Made by a program: the position numbers and the translations under genes. DNA of 64,000 nucleotides from Eleftheria terrae (GTDB taxonomy: Bacteria > Pseudomonadota > Gammaproteobacteria > Burkholderiales > Burkholderiaceae_C): the NCBI RefSeq assembly GCF_030419005.1, contig NZ_CP106951.1, positions 1,178,001-1,242,000 on the forward strand. Reading direction: 5' to 3'. How positions within the stretch are numbered: position 1 is the stretch's first letter; each line of letters begins with the position of its first letter. The notes under the pieces are model-generated. The model was given only the letters and a program-made list of their open reading frames with translations. It was not told where the DNA came from and did not search any database. Below, piece after piece: positions 27,879-35,960 of the stretch.

Positions 27879-28766
27879 TCACTCCTTAAAGAACTCGTAC
27901 ATTTCTTCAAGCAACGCGGCGGGCGCCTCCTCCGCGATGTAGTGTCCGCAGTCGAGCGCCTGGCCGCTCACCTGGGGCGCACGCTCCCGCCACAGCGCCA
28001 GGACGTCGAAGCAGCGGGCCACCACGCCGTGGCGGCCCCACAGGACCCGCACGGGCTGGCTCAGCTGCCGGCCTTCAGCAAGGTCCAGGCGGTCATGCAC
28101 CAGGTCGATGCCGGCCGCGGCGCGATAGTCTTCGCAGATCGACGTGGCGCTGCCCGGCACTGCCAGGCAGCGTTCGTACTCGGCCAACGCAAGCGGGTCG
28201 AACACGGCCAGGCCGCCATGCCGGCGGCCCATCACGGCATGCAGGTAGAAAACCGGGTCCTGCTCGATCAGGCGCTCCGGCAGCGGAGCCGGCTGGATCA
28301 GGAAGAACCAGTGCCAGTAGGCCCTCGCGAACTCCGCGGTGGTGGCCTCGTACATCGCGAGCGTTGGCGCGATGTCGAGCAGCATCAGCCGGCGCACCTG
28401 GGCGGGGGCATCCATGGCGAGGCGGTGCGCGACCCGTGCGCCGCGGTCATGCGCGCAAACGTCATAGCGGCCGATGCCGAGCAACTGCATGGCCGTTGCG
28501 ATCTCGGCCGCCATGCGGCGCTTGCTGTGCTGCACATGTTCTGCACCGGCCGGCGGGCGCCATGAGTCGCCATAGCCAGGCAGGTCGATCAGCACCACGG
28601 TATGGCGCTGCGCCAGCGTGCCGGCGACGCGGTGCCACATCACATGCGTCTGGGGATGGCCGTGCAACAGGAGCAGCGCCGGCCCCTGCCCGCCCACCCG
28701 CACATGCAGGCGGCCCGAGCCGGTGTCGATCAACTGCGAGGAATAGCCGGTGAACATGGCGCCCAT
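27879..28766 (-). CDS. Alpha/beta hydrolase with Asp nucleophile, haloacetate-dehalogenase-like
   Basis: The 295-aa protein has the oxyanion motif HGHPQTHVMW and the nucleophile elbow CAHDRGARVAHR, in which Asp replaces Ser, as in fluoroacetate/haloacetate dehalogenases and epoxide-hydrolase relatives. The acid is likely in LLDIAPT and the histidine in DCGHYIAEE. There is no signal peptide. Starts at 28766 or 28757 are both possible; neither has a strong ribosome site. It is coupled to the tartrate/malate dehydrogenase gene and divergent from a LysR gene. A true dehalogenase role is inference. Confidence 0.78.
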   Translation of the reverse strand: MGAMFTGYSSQLIDTGSGRLHVRVGGQGPALLLLHGHPQTHVMWHRVAGTLAQRHTVVLIDLPGYGDSWRPPAGAEHVQHSKRRMAAEIATAMQLLGIGRYDVCAHDRGARVAHRLAMDAPAQVRRLMLLDIAPTLAMYEATTAEFARAYWHWFFLIQPAPLPERLIEQDPVFYLHAVMGRRHGGLAVFDPLALAEYERCLAVPGSATSICEDYRAAAGIDLVHDRLDLAEGRQLSQPVRVLWGRHGVVARCFDVLALWRERAPQVSGQALDCGHYIAEEAPAALLEEMYEFFKE

Positions 28767-28792
28767 TGTCCAAATGCCCACCGCGAGGACAA
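28766..28792. promoter_or_regulatory. Candidate LysR operator in the divergent intergenic region
   Basis: TTGTCC at 28766-28771 and GGACAA at 28787-28792 form a perfect inverted repeat with 15 bases between, a spacing usual for LysR-type dimers. It lies in the 61-base gap between the hydrolase and LysR genes and touches the upstream hydrolase ATG. Confidence 0.45.
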
Positions 28793-28827
28793 GCAATAAT
28801 CCGCCAATCGTCTCTTTCCTGGCAGGA

Positions 28828-29781
28828 ATGAATCGGATCGATCGCCCCGACCTTGAACTGGTGCTGCAAGTGGCCGCCCAGGGCAGCCTGGCAGGCGCCG
28901 CCCGGCAACTCGAACTGGAGCCGCCCGCCGTCAGCAAGCGACTGGCGGCGCTGGAGGCGCGGCTGGGTGTGCGCCTGTTCCACCGAACCACGCGCCGGCT
29001 GGCACTCAGCGAGGAGGGTGAGCTGTTCTGCCAGCAAGCGCGCCCGCTGCTCGACGGCCTGCAGCAGCTGGAAGATCGCCTGCAGGAGCGCCACAAGGAA
29101 GCACGCGGCACGCTACGCCTGGCCTCGTCGTTCGGCTTCGGACGCACCTGGCTGGCACCGGCCCTGAGCGCCTTCCAGCAACGCCATCCCCAGGTAGAGC
29201 TGCAGCTCCACCTGACAGAACAGCTGCCCGACCTGACCACCGGCGGGCTGGATGCCGCCGTCTGGCTGTGGGCGCCACAGGACGCCTCTGCCGTGACGCG
29301 CAAGCTGGCCGCGAACCGGCGCGTGCTGGTGGCCGCACCTGGCTACCTGGCCCGCCGCGGCAGCCCGGCCACGCCGGCGGACCTGCAACAACACGACTGC
29401 CTGGTGGTGCGCGAGCACAGCGGCAGTCCCACGCATTGGCGGCTGTCCGCGGTGGAACGGCGCCGTGACGGGCGGCCGGTGACGGTGCGGGTGCACGGCC
29501 CGCTGTCGAGTAACAGCGGCGAGGTGGTGCGCGACTGGTGCCTGGCCGGCCACGGCATCATGTTGCGCTCGCTGTGGGACGTGCACGAAGCGCTGGAGCA
29601 GGGCCGCCTGGTGCACCTGCTGCCGGGCTACGCAATGCTGGATGCGGACGTGCACTGGATCGCACCGCAGCGCGCGCAGGGCCAGGCGGCACCACTGCGG
29701 CTTCGGCTACTGCAGGACCACCTGGCGAAGTGGTTCGCCGCCCCGCCCTGGCTGCAGCCCGGCTCAGGCCGCCCGCGCTGA
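28828..29781 (+). CDS. LysR-family transcriptional regulator
   Basis: A 317-aa LTTR with N-terminal helix-turn-helix (GSLAGAARQLELEPPAVSKR, followed by LEARLGVRLFHRTTRRLALS) and a periplasmic-binding-protein-like effector domain. Start ATG 28828 (MNRIDRPDLELVLQV) fits the family length, though AGGA abuts the ATG. It is divergent from the hydrolase-dehydrogenase pair and probably controls it. Its 3' end overlaps the convergent transporter gene by 18 bases. Confidence 0.9.
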   Translation: MNRIDRPDLELVLQVAAQGSLAGAARQLELEPPAVSKRLAALEARLGVRLFHRTTRRLALSEEGELFCQQARPLLDGLQQLEDRLQERHKEARGTLRLASSFGFGRTWLAPALSAFQQRHPQVELQLHLTEQLPDLTTGGLDAAVWLWAPQDASAVTRKLAANRRVLVAAPGYLARRGSPATPADLQQHDCLVVREHSGSPTHWRLSAVERRRDGRPVTVRVHGPLSSNSGEVVRDWCLAGHGIMLRSLWDVHEALEQGRLVHLLPGYAMLDADVHWIAPQRAQGQAAPLRLRLLQDHLAKWFAAPPWLQPGSGRPR

Positions 29782-30660
29782 AGCCGGCTTGACCACCAGC
29801 CACACGCCCACTGCCGTCAAGGCCATGCCCGCCAAGGCCATCCAGCCCAGGGTTTCGCCGAACAGCAGCCAGGCCATCACCGCGGTGCAGGGCGGTACCA
29901 GGTAGAGCAGGCTGGTCACGCTGGTGGCGGCGCCGCGCTGGATCAGCAGGTACAGCAAGGAACTGCCGCCGAGCGTCAGGCCGCAGACCGACCAGGCCAT
30001 GGCGCCGACGAAATGCGGGTGCAGCACGATGGACTCGCGCTCCAGCCAGGCCAGCGGCGCCGACACGAGCAAGGCCGCGAGCAACTGCACCGTCATGGCG
30101 GTGCGCACGTCGCAGGGCTGCACATGGCGCTTCTGGTAGAGCGTGCCCGCGGTCATGGACAGCAGCGCGAACAGGGCCAGCCCGAGGTTGAGCGCATTCA
30201 GCTCGCCCTGCCCGAGCTTGCGCCCGACCACCAAGGCGAGCCCGGCGAAGCCGAGTGCCAGGCCCAGCCATTGCCGGCTGCTGGCCCGCCCCTGGCCGTC
30301 GCCACGGGAGGCCAGCCACAGGGCGGTCAGAACTGGCTGCAGGCCGACGATCAGCGCAATCGTGCCGGCGCCCATGCCAGCCTTCACAGCGGCCCACACG
30401 CCGCCCAGGTAGCCCGCCTGCATCAGCGCGCCGGTGACTGCCAGGTGCCCCCATTGGCTCGGGCTTCGCGGCCAGGGCGCGCGAGCCAGCAGCACCCAGG
30501 GCAGGAAGCAGGCGATGGAGAAGGCATAGCGCAAGGCCAGGAAGCCGAGTGGCGGCGCGTAGGGCATGCCGTAGCGCGCAACGATGAAGCCCGTGCTCCA
30601 GACGAGCACGAACACCCACGGCATGGCGCGCAGCAGCGCGCGTTGGCGGTCCTGCGTCAC
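29764..30660 (-). CDS. DMT-superfamily transporter (EamA)
   Basis: About ten membrane helices in two EamA repeats: the first begins MPWVFVLVWSTGFIVARYG, and the second around AMAWSVCGLTLGGSSLLYLL. Such proteins export metabolites or amino acids; substrate unknown. The start is taken as GTG 30660 (298 aa), two bases after the pgsA stop; ATG 30624 would remove 12 residues and is equally possible because no ribosome site is clear. Confidence 0.82.
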   Translation of the reverse strand: MTQDRQRALLRAMPWVFVLVWSTGFIVARYGMPYAPPLGFLALRYAFSIACFLPWVLLARAPWPRSPSQWGHLAVTGALMQAGYLGGVWAAVKAGMGAGTIALIVGLQPVLTALWLASRGDGQGRASSRQWLGLALGFAGLALVVGRKLGQGELNALNLGLALFALLSMTAGTLYQKRHVQPCDVRTAMTVQLLAALLVSAPLAWLERESIVLHPHFVGAMAWSVCGLTLGGSSLLYLLIQRGAATSVTSLLYLVPPCTAVMAWLLFGETLGWMALAGMALTAVGVWLVVKPASARAA

Positions 30661-30662
30661 GG

Positions 30663-31232
30663 TCAGCGGCTGGTCTTGGAGCGGATCTCGGGCAGGGCCT
30701 TCTGCAGGTAGTAGACCATGGACCAGATGGTGAGCACGGCCGCGATGTAGATCAGGCCGGTGCCCCAGATGTGCGTGTCGATGACGCCGAACACCGGGCC
30801 GTCGTAGAGCAGGAAGGGGATCGCAATCATCTGGGTCATGGTCTTGGCCTTGCCCAGCATGTGCACGGCCACGCTCTTGAGTGCGCCGATCTGCGCCATC
30901 CACTCGCGCAGGGCGGAGATCGCAATCTCGCGGCCGATGATGACCAGGGCCACCAGGGCGTTGACCCGGTCCAGCTCGACCAGGATCAGCAGCGAGGCGC
31001 AAACGAGGAACTTGTCGGCCACCGGGTCGAGGAAGGCGCCGAAGGACGAGGTCTGGTTCAGGCGGCGGGCCAGCCAGCCGTCGGCCCAGTCGGTGAGGGC
31101 GAAGACGACGAACATCACGGTCGCCGCCAGGTTGCGCACCGGGCCGTCGAAGGGAAGGTAAAAGACCCCCACGATCAGTGGGATGGCGACGATGCGCGCC
31201 CAGGTCAAGAGCGTGGGGAGATTGAAGAACAT
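30663..31232 (-). CDS. pgsA: CDP-diacylglycerol--glycerol-3-phosphate 3-phosphatidyltransferase
   Basis: PgsA makes phosphatidylglycerophosphate, the precursor of phosphatidylglycerol and cardiolipin, in the inner membrane. The 189-aa protein carries the CDP-alcohol phosphotransferase signature, DG-x2-AR-x8-G-x3-D-x3-D, from ADGWLARR through FGAFLDPVADK (about residues 50-74), and several membrane helices. It is followed two bases later by the DMT transporter gene. Confidence 0.94.
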   Translation of the reverse strand: MFFNLPTLLTWARIVAIPLIVGVFYLPFDGPVRNLAATVMFVVFALTDWADGWLARRLNQTSSFGAFLDPVADKFLVCASLLILVELDRVNALVALVIIGREIAISALREWMAQIGALKSVAVHMLGKAKTMTQMIAIPFLLYDGPVFGVIDTHIWGTGLIYIAAVLTIWSMVYYLQKALPEIRSKTSR

Positions 31233-31503
31233 GCGCAGGATTGTGGCTCAAGTCGTGTGACACCGGCCATGGGGGCCGCCCCACCCCGTCGCGCAAGGCC
31301 TTGAAGCAGGCCCGCGCCCTGGCGCGCAAGCGCGGCAGGGGCCCCACCCGGCCCGGCACGGGCGGCGCCGGCCCCGCTGCGGCCGCAGCGCGTGCCGGGC
31401 GGGGCTGAGCCGGCTCGCGCCGGCTTGTCGAGCTGCATCGCCTGCCCGCCACCCGGCGCCCTGGGGCGCGCCTGTTCCCGCCGCCGCGGCGGCCCGGCCT
31501 GCC

Positions 31504-31989
31504 TCAATCCAGCGAACGCGGCTTGAACTTGCGGTCGTCGCGGAACAGGAAGGTCTCCGGGAAGCGCCACGGCTTGGGCAAGCGCGACACATCACCGAAC
31601 GGCGCGGCGCGGCGCACGGCGTCGATGGCGAGCTGGGTGGTGTCGGGCGCCTGCCCAGGGCGGCGCAGCACGTTGATGCGGCGGATGCTGCCGTCGGCAT
31701 GGAGGTCGATCTCTAGCACCGGAATGGCGAGCAGGATGTCGGGCGGGGTATCGAGGTACACGCTGCCGGCGTTGGCCTGCGCAATGCGCTGCCCGGCACG
31801 CAGGCGGTACTGCTCCCAGTTGCGCGCGGGCGCCTCGGCCTGGCCGGGCGGCGGGCTGCCCGGGGTGGGCAGCTGCGGCCGCGGCAGCTGTTGTGCACAT
31901 CCGAACAATCCGGCCGCCGTGGCGGCCAGCAGGCCCAGCAGCAGCCCGCCGGCGGCGACGCCGCGCTGACGCTTGTTTTCCGACCTCAT
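31504..31989 (-). CDS. Lipoprotein with a TonB-C-like domain
   Basis: This 161-aa protein has an N-terminal signal with lipobox LFGC (Cys31), a Pro-rich linker, then a domain with IDLHADGSIRRINVLRRPG and AIDAVRRAAPFGDVS, which resembles the C-terminal domain of TonB/TolA energy transducers. Here it would be on an outer- or inner-membrane lipoprotein rather than a TonB anchor. GAGGGTGAC precedes ATG 31989. It follows uvrC by 33 bases and may be co-transcribed. Function not known. Confidence 0.7.
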   Translation of the reverse strand: MRSENKRQRGVAAGGLLLGLLAATAAGLFGCAQQLPRPQLPTPGSPPPGQAEAPARNWEQYRLRAGQRIAQANAGSVYLDTPPDILLAIPVLEIDLHADGSIRRINVLRRPGQAPDTTQLAIDAVRRAAPFGDVSRLPKPWRFPETFLFRDDRKFKPRSLD

Positions 31990-32022
31990 GTCACCCTCGC
32001 TCTCTCTGGTGGTTCGCCGTGC

Positions 32023-33942
32023 TCAATGCAGGGCGCGGTAAATTTCCTCGGCCAGGTCGCGCGAGATGCCTTCCACCGACAGCAGGTCCTCGACGCTGGC
32101 GTTGCTCACGCCGCGCAGGCCGCCGAAGCGCTGCAGCAGCTTGGCCCGCTTCTTGGGGCCGACGCCGGCAATGTCCTCCAGCCGCGAGCCGCCGGTGCGC
32201 ACCGAGGCGCGCCGCGCCCGCATGCCGGTGATGGCGAAGCGGTGGGCCTCGTCGCGGATCTGTGCCACCAGCATCAGCGCCGCCGAGTCCTTGCCGAGGT
32301 AGACCTTGTCCCGGCCATCGGCAAACACCAGTTCTTCCAGGCCGACCTTGCGGCCCTCGCCTTTCTCGACGCCGACGATCAGCCCCAGGTCCAGCCCGAG
32401 CTCCTCGAACACCTCGCGCGCCATGGCGACCTGGCCGCGGCCGCCGTCCACCAGCACCAGGTCGGGCAGCCGGGCCTCGCCCTTCTCGGCGGCCTCGGCC
32501 AGCTTGGCATAGCGGCGGGTGAGGACCTGGCGCATGGCTGCATAGTCGTCGCCGCCGACCACACCCTCGATGTTGAAGCGCCGGTATTGGGAGGACTGCA
32601 TCTTGTGCCCCTCGAAGACCACGCAGGATGCCTGCGTCGCCTCGCCGGCGGTATGGCTGACGTCGAAACACTCGATGCGGAAGGTATCGAGGTTCTCGGG
32701 CGAGAGGTCCAGCGCTTCCACCAGCGCTCGGGTGCGGGCCTGCTGCGACCCCTCCTCGGCCAGCAGGCGCGCCAGCGCCAGCTCGGCGCCCTTGATGGCC
32801 ATGTCGAGCCAGGCCCGGCGCTGCTCGCGGGGTTGGTGCTGGGCGGTCACCTTCATGCCGGCCTGGCCGGAGAGCGCGTCCACCAGCGCCTTGTCCACCG
32901 CATGGCTGAGCACCAGCAGGGGCGGCACGCCACCGTTCAGGTAATGCTGGGCGATGAAGGCCTCCAGCACCTGCACCTCCACCGGCGGACGCTCCTCGCC
33001 ACCCCCCTCGTCGGCTGCTTCGGCGCTGACCGCGGTGGCGTCCTCCACATGGGCCGGGAAGTACGGCCGGTCACCCAGGTGGCGGCCACCGCGCACCATG
33101 GCGAGGTTGACGCAGGCCCGGCCGCCCTGCACGCGCACCGCGAGCACGTCGGCATCCTTGTCGCTGCCGGTATCCACCGCCTGCTGGTGCAGCACGCGCG
33201 ACAGCGCTCCCAGCTGGTTGCGGATCTCGGCCGCCTTCTCGAACTCCAGGCGCTCGGCATGGCCCATCATCTGCGACTGCAGGGTGTCCATCAGCTCCTG
33301 TTGCTCGCCTTGCAGGAAGCGCTGCGCATGCGCCACGTCGCGGGCATAGTCCTCGGCCGACACATGGCCCACGCAGGGGCCGCTGCAGCGCTTGATCTGG
33401 TACAGCAGGCAGGGCCGCGTGCGGTTGTTGAACACGGTGTCCTCGCAGGTGCGCAGCCGGAACACCTTCTGCAGCAGCTGGATCGATTCCTTCACTGCCC
33501 AGGCGCTCGGGTAAGGCCCGAAGTAGGCGTGCTTGCGGTCCACCGCACCGCGGTAGTAGGCCATGCGCGGGAATTCGTGCGAGGCGATCTTCAGGTAGGG
33601 ATAGCTCTTGTCATCGCGGAACAGGATGTTGAAGCGCGGATTGAGCGTCTTGATGAGGTTGTTCTCGAGCAGCAGGGCCTCGGCCTCGGAGCGGACCACG
33701 GTGGTCTGCATCCGGGCGATCTTGGAGATCATGTGGCCGATGCGGGTGCCGCCGTGGTTCTTCTGGAAGTAGCTGGAGACGCGCTTCTTGAGATTGCGGG
33801 CCTTGCCCACGTACAGCACATGGTCCTCGGCATCGAAATAGCGGTAGACGCCCGGCAGCGCCGGCAAGGCGGCCACCTCGGCCAGCAGCTTCTCGCGCAC
33901 CGGGTCGACCGGTTCAGGAACGGTTTCGGCGGTTTCGGTCAT
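32023..33942 (-). CDS. uvrC: Excinuclease ABC subunit C
   Basis: UvrC makes both incisions in nucleotide excision repair. The 639-aa protein has the GIY-YIG nuclease at the N-terminus (LPGVYRYFD ... [14 protein letters not shown]), a UVR motif ([14 protein letters not shown]) in the middle, the RNase H-like C-terminal nuclease ([18 protein letters not shown]) and a helix-hairpin-helix pair at the end ([18 protein letters not shown]). ATG 33942 is chosen from homology; earlier in-frame starts overlap earP. It is divergent from earP with 76 bases between. Confidence 0.96.
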   Translation of the reverse strand: MTETAETVPEPVDPVREKLLAEVAALPALPGVYRYFDAEDHVLYVGKARNLKKRVSSYFQKNHGGTRIGHMISKIARMQTTVVRSEAEALLLENNLIKTLNPRFNILFRDDKSYPYLKIASHEFPRMAYYRGAVDRKHAYFGPYPSAWAVKESIQLLQKVFRLRTCEDTVFNNRTRPCLLYQIKRCSGPCVGHVSAEDYARDVAHAQRFLQGEQQELMDTLQSQMMGHAERLEFEKAAEIRNQLGALSRVLHQQAVDTGSDKDADVLAVRVQGGRACVNLAMVRGGRHLGDRPYFPAHVEDATAVSAEAADEGGGEERPPVEVQVLEAFIAQHYLNGGVPPLLVLSHAVDKALVDALSGQAGMKVTAQHQPREQRRAWLDMAIKGAELALARLLAEEGSQQARTRALVEALDLSPENLDTFRIECFDVSHTAGEATQASCVVFEGHKMQSSQYRRFNIEGVVGGDDYAAMRQVLTRRYAKLAEAAEKGEARLPDLVLVDGGRGQVAMAREVFEELGLDLGLIVGVEKGEGRKVGLEELVFADGRDKVYLGKDSAALMLVAQIRDEAHRFAITGMRARRASVRTGGSRLEDIAGVGPKKRAKLLQRFGGLRGVSNASVEDLLSVEGISRDLAEEIYRALH

Positions 33943-34018
33943 GCCGAAATTGTGCCAAGCGGCCGGGCCGCTGTCCCGCGCTGGCGAACGGCTTCGATCT
34001 TCAATAAATAATCGGCCC

Positions 34019-35095
34019 ATGCAATGGGATTTGTTTTGCCGGGTGATCGACAACTTCGGCGACATCGGTGTGTGCTGGCGCCTCGCGGCCGACCTGGCCG
34101 CGCGGGGCCACCAAGTGCGCCTGTGGACCGACGATGCCAGCGCGCTGGCCTGGATGGCGCCGGCCGGCGCCGCCGGTGTGGAGCTGCGCGCGTGGACGGA
34201 CGCCGGCCACCACGGCGAGGCGGGCGACGTGGTGGTGGAAGCCTTCGGCTGCGAGCTGCCACCGCCTTTCGTGGCCGCCATGGCCCGCCGCTCGCCGGCG
34301 CCGGCCTGGATCAACCTGGAATACCTGAGCGCCGAGGGCTACGTGGAACGCTCGCACGGGCTGCGTTCGCCGCAGTTCGCCGGCCCCGGGGCGGGCCTGG
34401 TGAAGCGGTTCTACTACCCTGGCTTCACTGCCCGCACCGGCGGCCTCCTGCGCGAGCCCGGCCTGCTCGAGCAACAGGCCGGCTTCGACGGCCGCGCCTG
34501 GCTGCAGCGGATGGGCGTGGCGCCCCAGGCCGGGGAGACGGTGCACAGCCTGTTCTGCTACCGCAACCCCGCCCTGCCCGCCCTGCTGGCCCAGCTCGGC
34601 GCACGGCCGAACCTGCTGCTCGTCACGCCCGGCCTGGCGACGGCGCAGGTGGCCGAGCAGCTCGGCCTCACGCCGGAGCCCGGGCGCCTGGCAACGTGCG
34701 GGCGACTGCGGGTGGCGTGGCTGCCGGCGCTGCCACAGCCCGAATTCGACCGGCTGCTGTGGGCCTGCGACCTCAACTGGGTGCGCGGCGAAGACTCGGC
34801 CGTGCGCGCGATGTGGGCCGGCCGGCCCTTCGTCTGGCAGCTGTATCCGCAGGACGATGGCGCCCACCTGGCGAAGGCCGAGGCCTTCCTGGACCGGCTG
34901 CTGCCGGCCGCCGCGCCTCCGCTGGCCGCCGGGGTGCGGGCCTGGTGGCGGGGCTGGAACGGGGCCGCCGCACTGCCCGGCGCCTGGCCCGCGTTGGCCG
35001 AATGGCAGGCGCTCGCACTGGGCTGGCGTGAAGCCTTGCTCGCGCAGGCCGATCTTTCTTCACAGCTGATCGGATTTGTCTCCCGGGCAGAGTAA
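34019..35095 (+). CDS. earP: EF-P arginine rhamnosyltransferase EarP
   Basis: EarP transfers rhamnose from dTDP-beta-L-rhamnose to Arg32 of EF-P, which EF-P needs to relieve ribosome stalling at polyproline. The 358-aa protein begins [20 protein letters not shown]; Asp11 and Asp15 correspond to the catalytic/structural aspartates of the family, and the C-terminal part holds [19 protein letters not shown] with the conserved Glu. It lies directly upstream of efp, whose residue 32 is Arg, so enzyme and target match. Confidence 0.95.
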   Translation: MQWDLFCRVIDNFGDIGVCWRLAADLAARGHQVRLWTDDASALAWMAPAGAAGVELRAWTDAGHHGEAGDVVVEAFGCELPPPFVAAMARRSPAPAWINLEYLSAEGYVERSHGLRSPQFAGPGAGLVKRFYYPGFTARTGGLLREPGLLEQQAGFDGRAWLQRMGVAPQAGETVHSLFCYRNPALPALLAQLGARPNLLLVTPGLATAQVAEQLGLTPEPGRLATCGRLRVAWLPALPQPEFDRLLWACDLNWVRGEDSAVRAMWAGRPFVWQLYPQDDGAHLAKAEAFLDRLLPAAAPPLAAGVRAWWRGWNGAAALPGAWPALAEWQALALGWREALLAQADLSSQLIGFVSRAE

Positions 35096-35325
35096 AATGC
35101 CCGGCTTTGCGCGCGTCCCCGGGACCTCGAGCAGATATCGGCTCGGGGCGGCAGATGGCCTGTACAGGGACAGCAGATCACCGATCGGCTCAGGAAGCTT
35201 CGAGCCCCACTGCCGGCGGGTCGGCCCCGGTGCCGGCTGCGAAGCACCACCGGCCGGGCCTTGTATCGATCCATGCGCGCCCCCATCTGCCCTCAATCTT
35301 TCGACCGACCCCAAAAGGGACTGAT

Positions 35326-35880
35326 ATGAAAATCGCACAGGAAATTCGCGCCGGCAACGTGATCATGCAGGGCAAGGACCCGATGGTCGTGCTCAAGACC
35401 GAATACAGCCGCGGTGGCCGCAATGCAGCGACCGTGCGCATGAAACTCAAGAGCCTGCTGAACAACTCGGGCACCGAAGTCGTCTTCAAGGCCGACGACA
35501 AGATGGACCAGATCGTGCTGGACAAGAAGGAGTGCACCTACTCCTACTTCGCCGATCCGATGTACGTCTTCATGGACACCGAGTACAACCAGTTCGAGGT
35601 CGAGGCCGAGAACATGGGCGACGCGATCAGCTACCTGGAAGACGGCATGCCGGTGGAAGTCGTGTTCTACGACGGCAAGGCCATCTCGGTGGAACTGCCG
35701 ACCTCGCTGGTGCGTGAAGTCACCTGGACCGAGCCGGCCGTCAAGGGCGACACCTCGGGCAAGGTGCTGAAGCCGGCCAAGATCTCCACCGGGTTCGAAA
35801 TCCAGGTGCCGATCTTCGTGGCCCAGGGCGACAAGATCGAAATCGACACCCGGACCCACGAGTACCGCAAGCGCGTCTGA
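35326..35880 (+). CDS. efp: Translation elongation factor P (EarP-modified type)
   Basis: EF-P enters the ribosomal E site and stimulates Pro-Pro bond formation. The 184-aa protein has three OB-like domains; the loop YSRGGRNAA puts Arg32 at the modification site, which marks the EarP/rhamnose branch rather than the lysine (EpmAB) branch. AAGGGA precedes ATG 35326. A 230-base gap separates it from earP, and a strong terminator follows. Confidence 0.97.
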   Translation: MKIAQEIRAGNVIMQGKDPMVVLKTEYSRGGRNAATVRMKLKSLLNNSGTEVVFKADDKMDQIVLDKKECTYSYFADPMYVFMDTEYNQFEVEAENMGDAISYLEDGMPVEVVFYDGKAISVELPTSLVREVTWTEPAVKGDTSGKVLKPAKISTGFEIQVPIFVAQGDKIEIDTRTHEYRKRV

Positions 35881-35899
35881 ACGACGCCGCGCATCGATG

Positions 35900-35930
35900 A
35901 AGGGCACCACGGGTGCCCTTTGTCTTTTCT
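35900..35930 (+). terminator. Rho-independent terminator of efp
   Basis: AAGGGCACC (35900-35908) pairs with GGTGCCCTT (35912-35920) across a 3-base loop and is followed by TGTCTTTTCT. It ends the earP/efp transcript 20 bases after the stop. Confidence 0.85.
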
Positions 35931-35960
35931 GCCCCGCCAACGCCGATCCCCTGCCCCCCG

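Noticed and set aside
29764..31452. A 562-aa frame covering the DMT transporter and the region across pgsA
   Set aside because: The upstream 264 residues lie over pgsA in another frame and beyond; only the last ~298 form a protein family.
31891..34011. A 706-aa plus-strand frame opposite uvrC
   Set aside because: Antisense shadow of uvrC caused by high GC at third positions.
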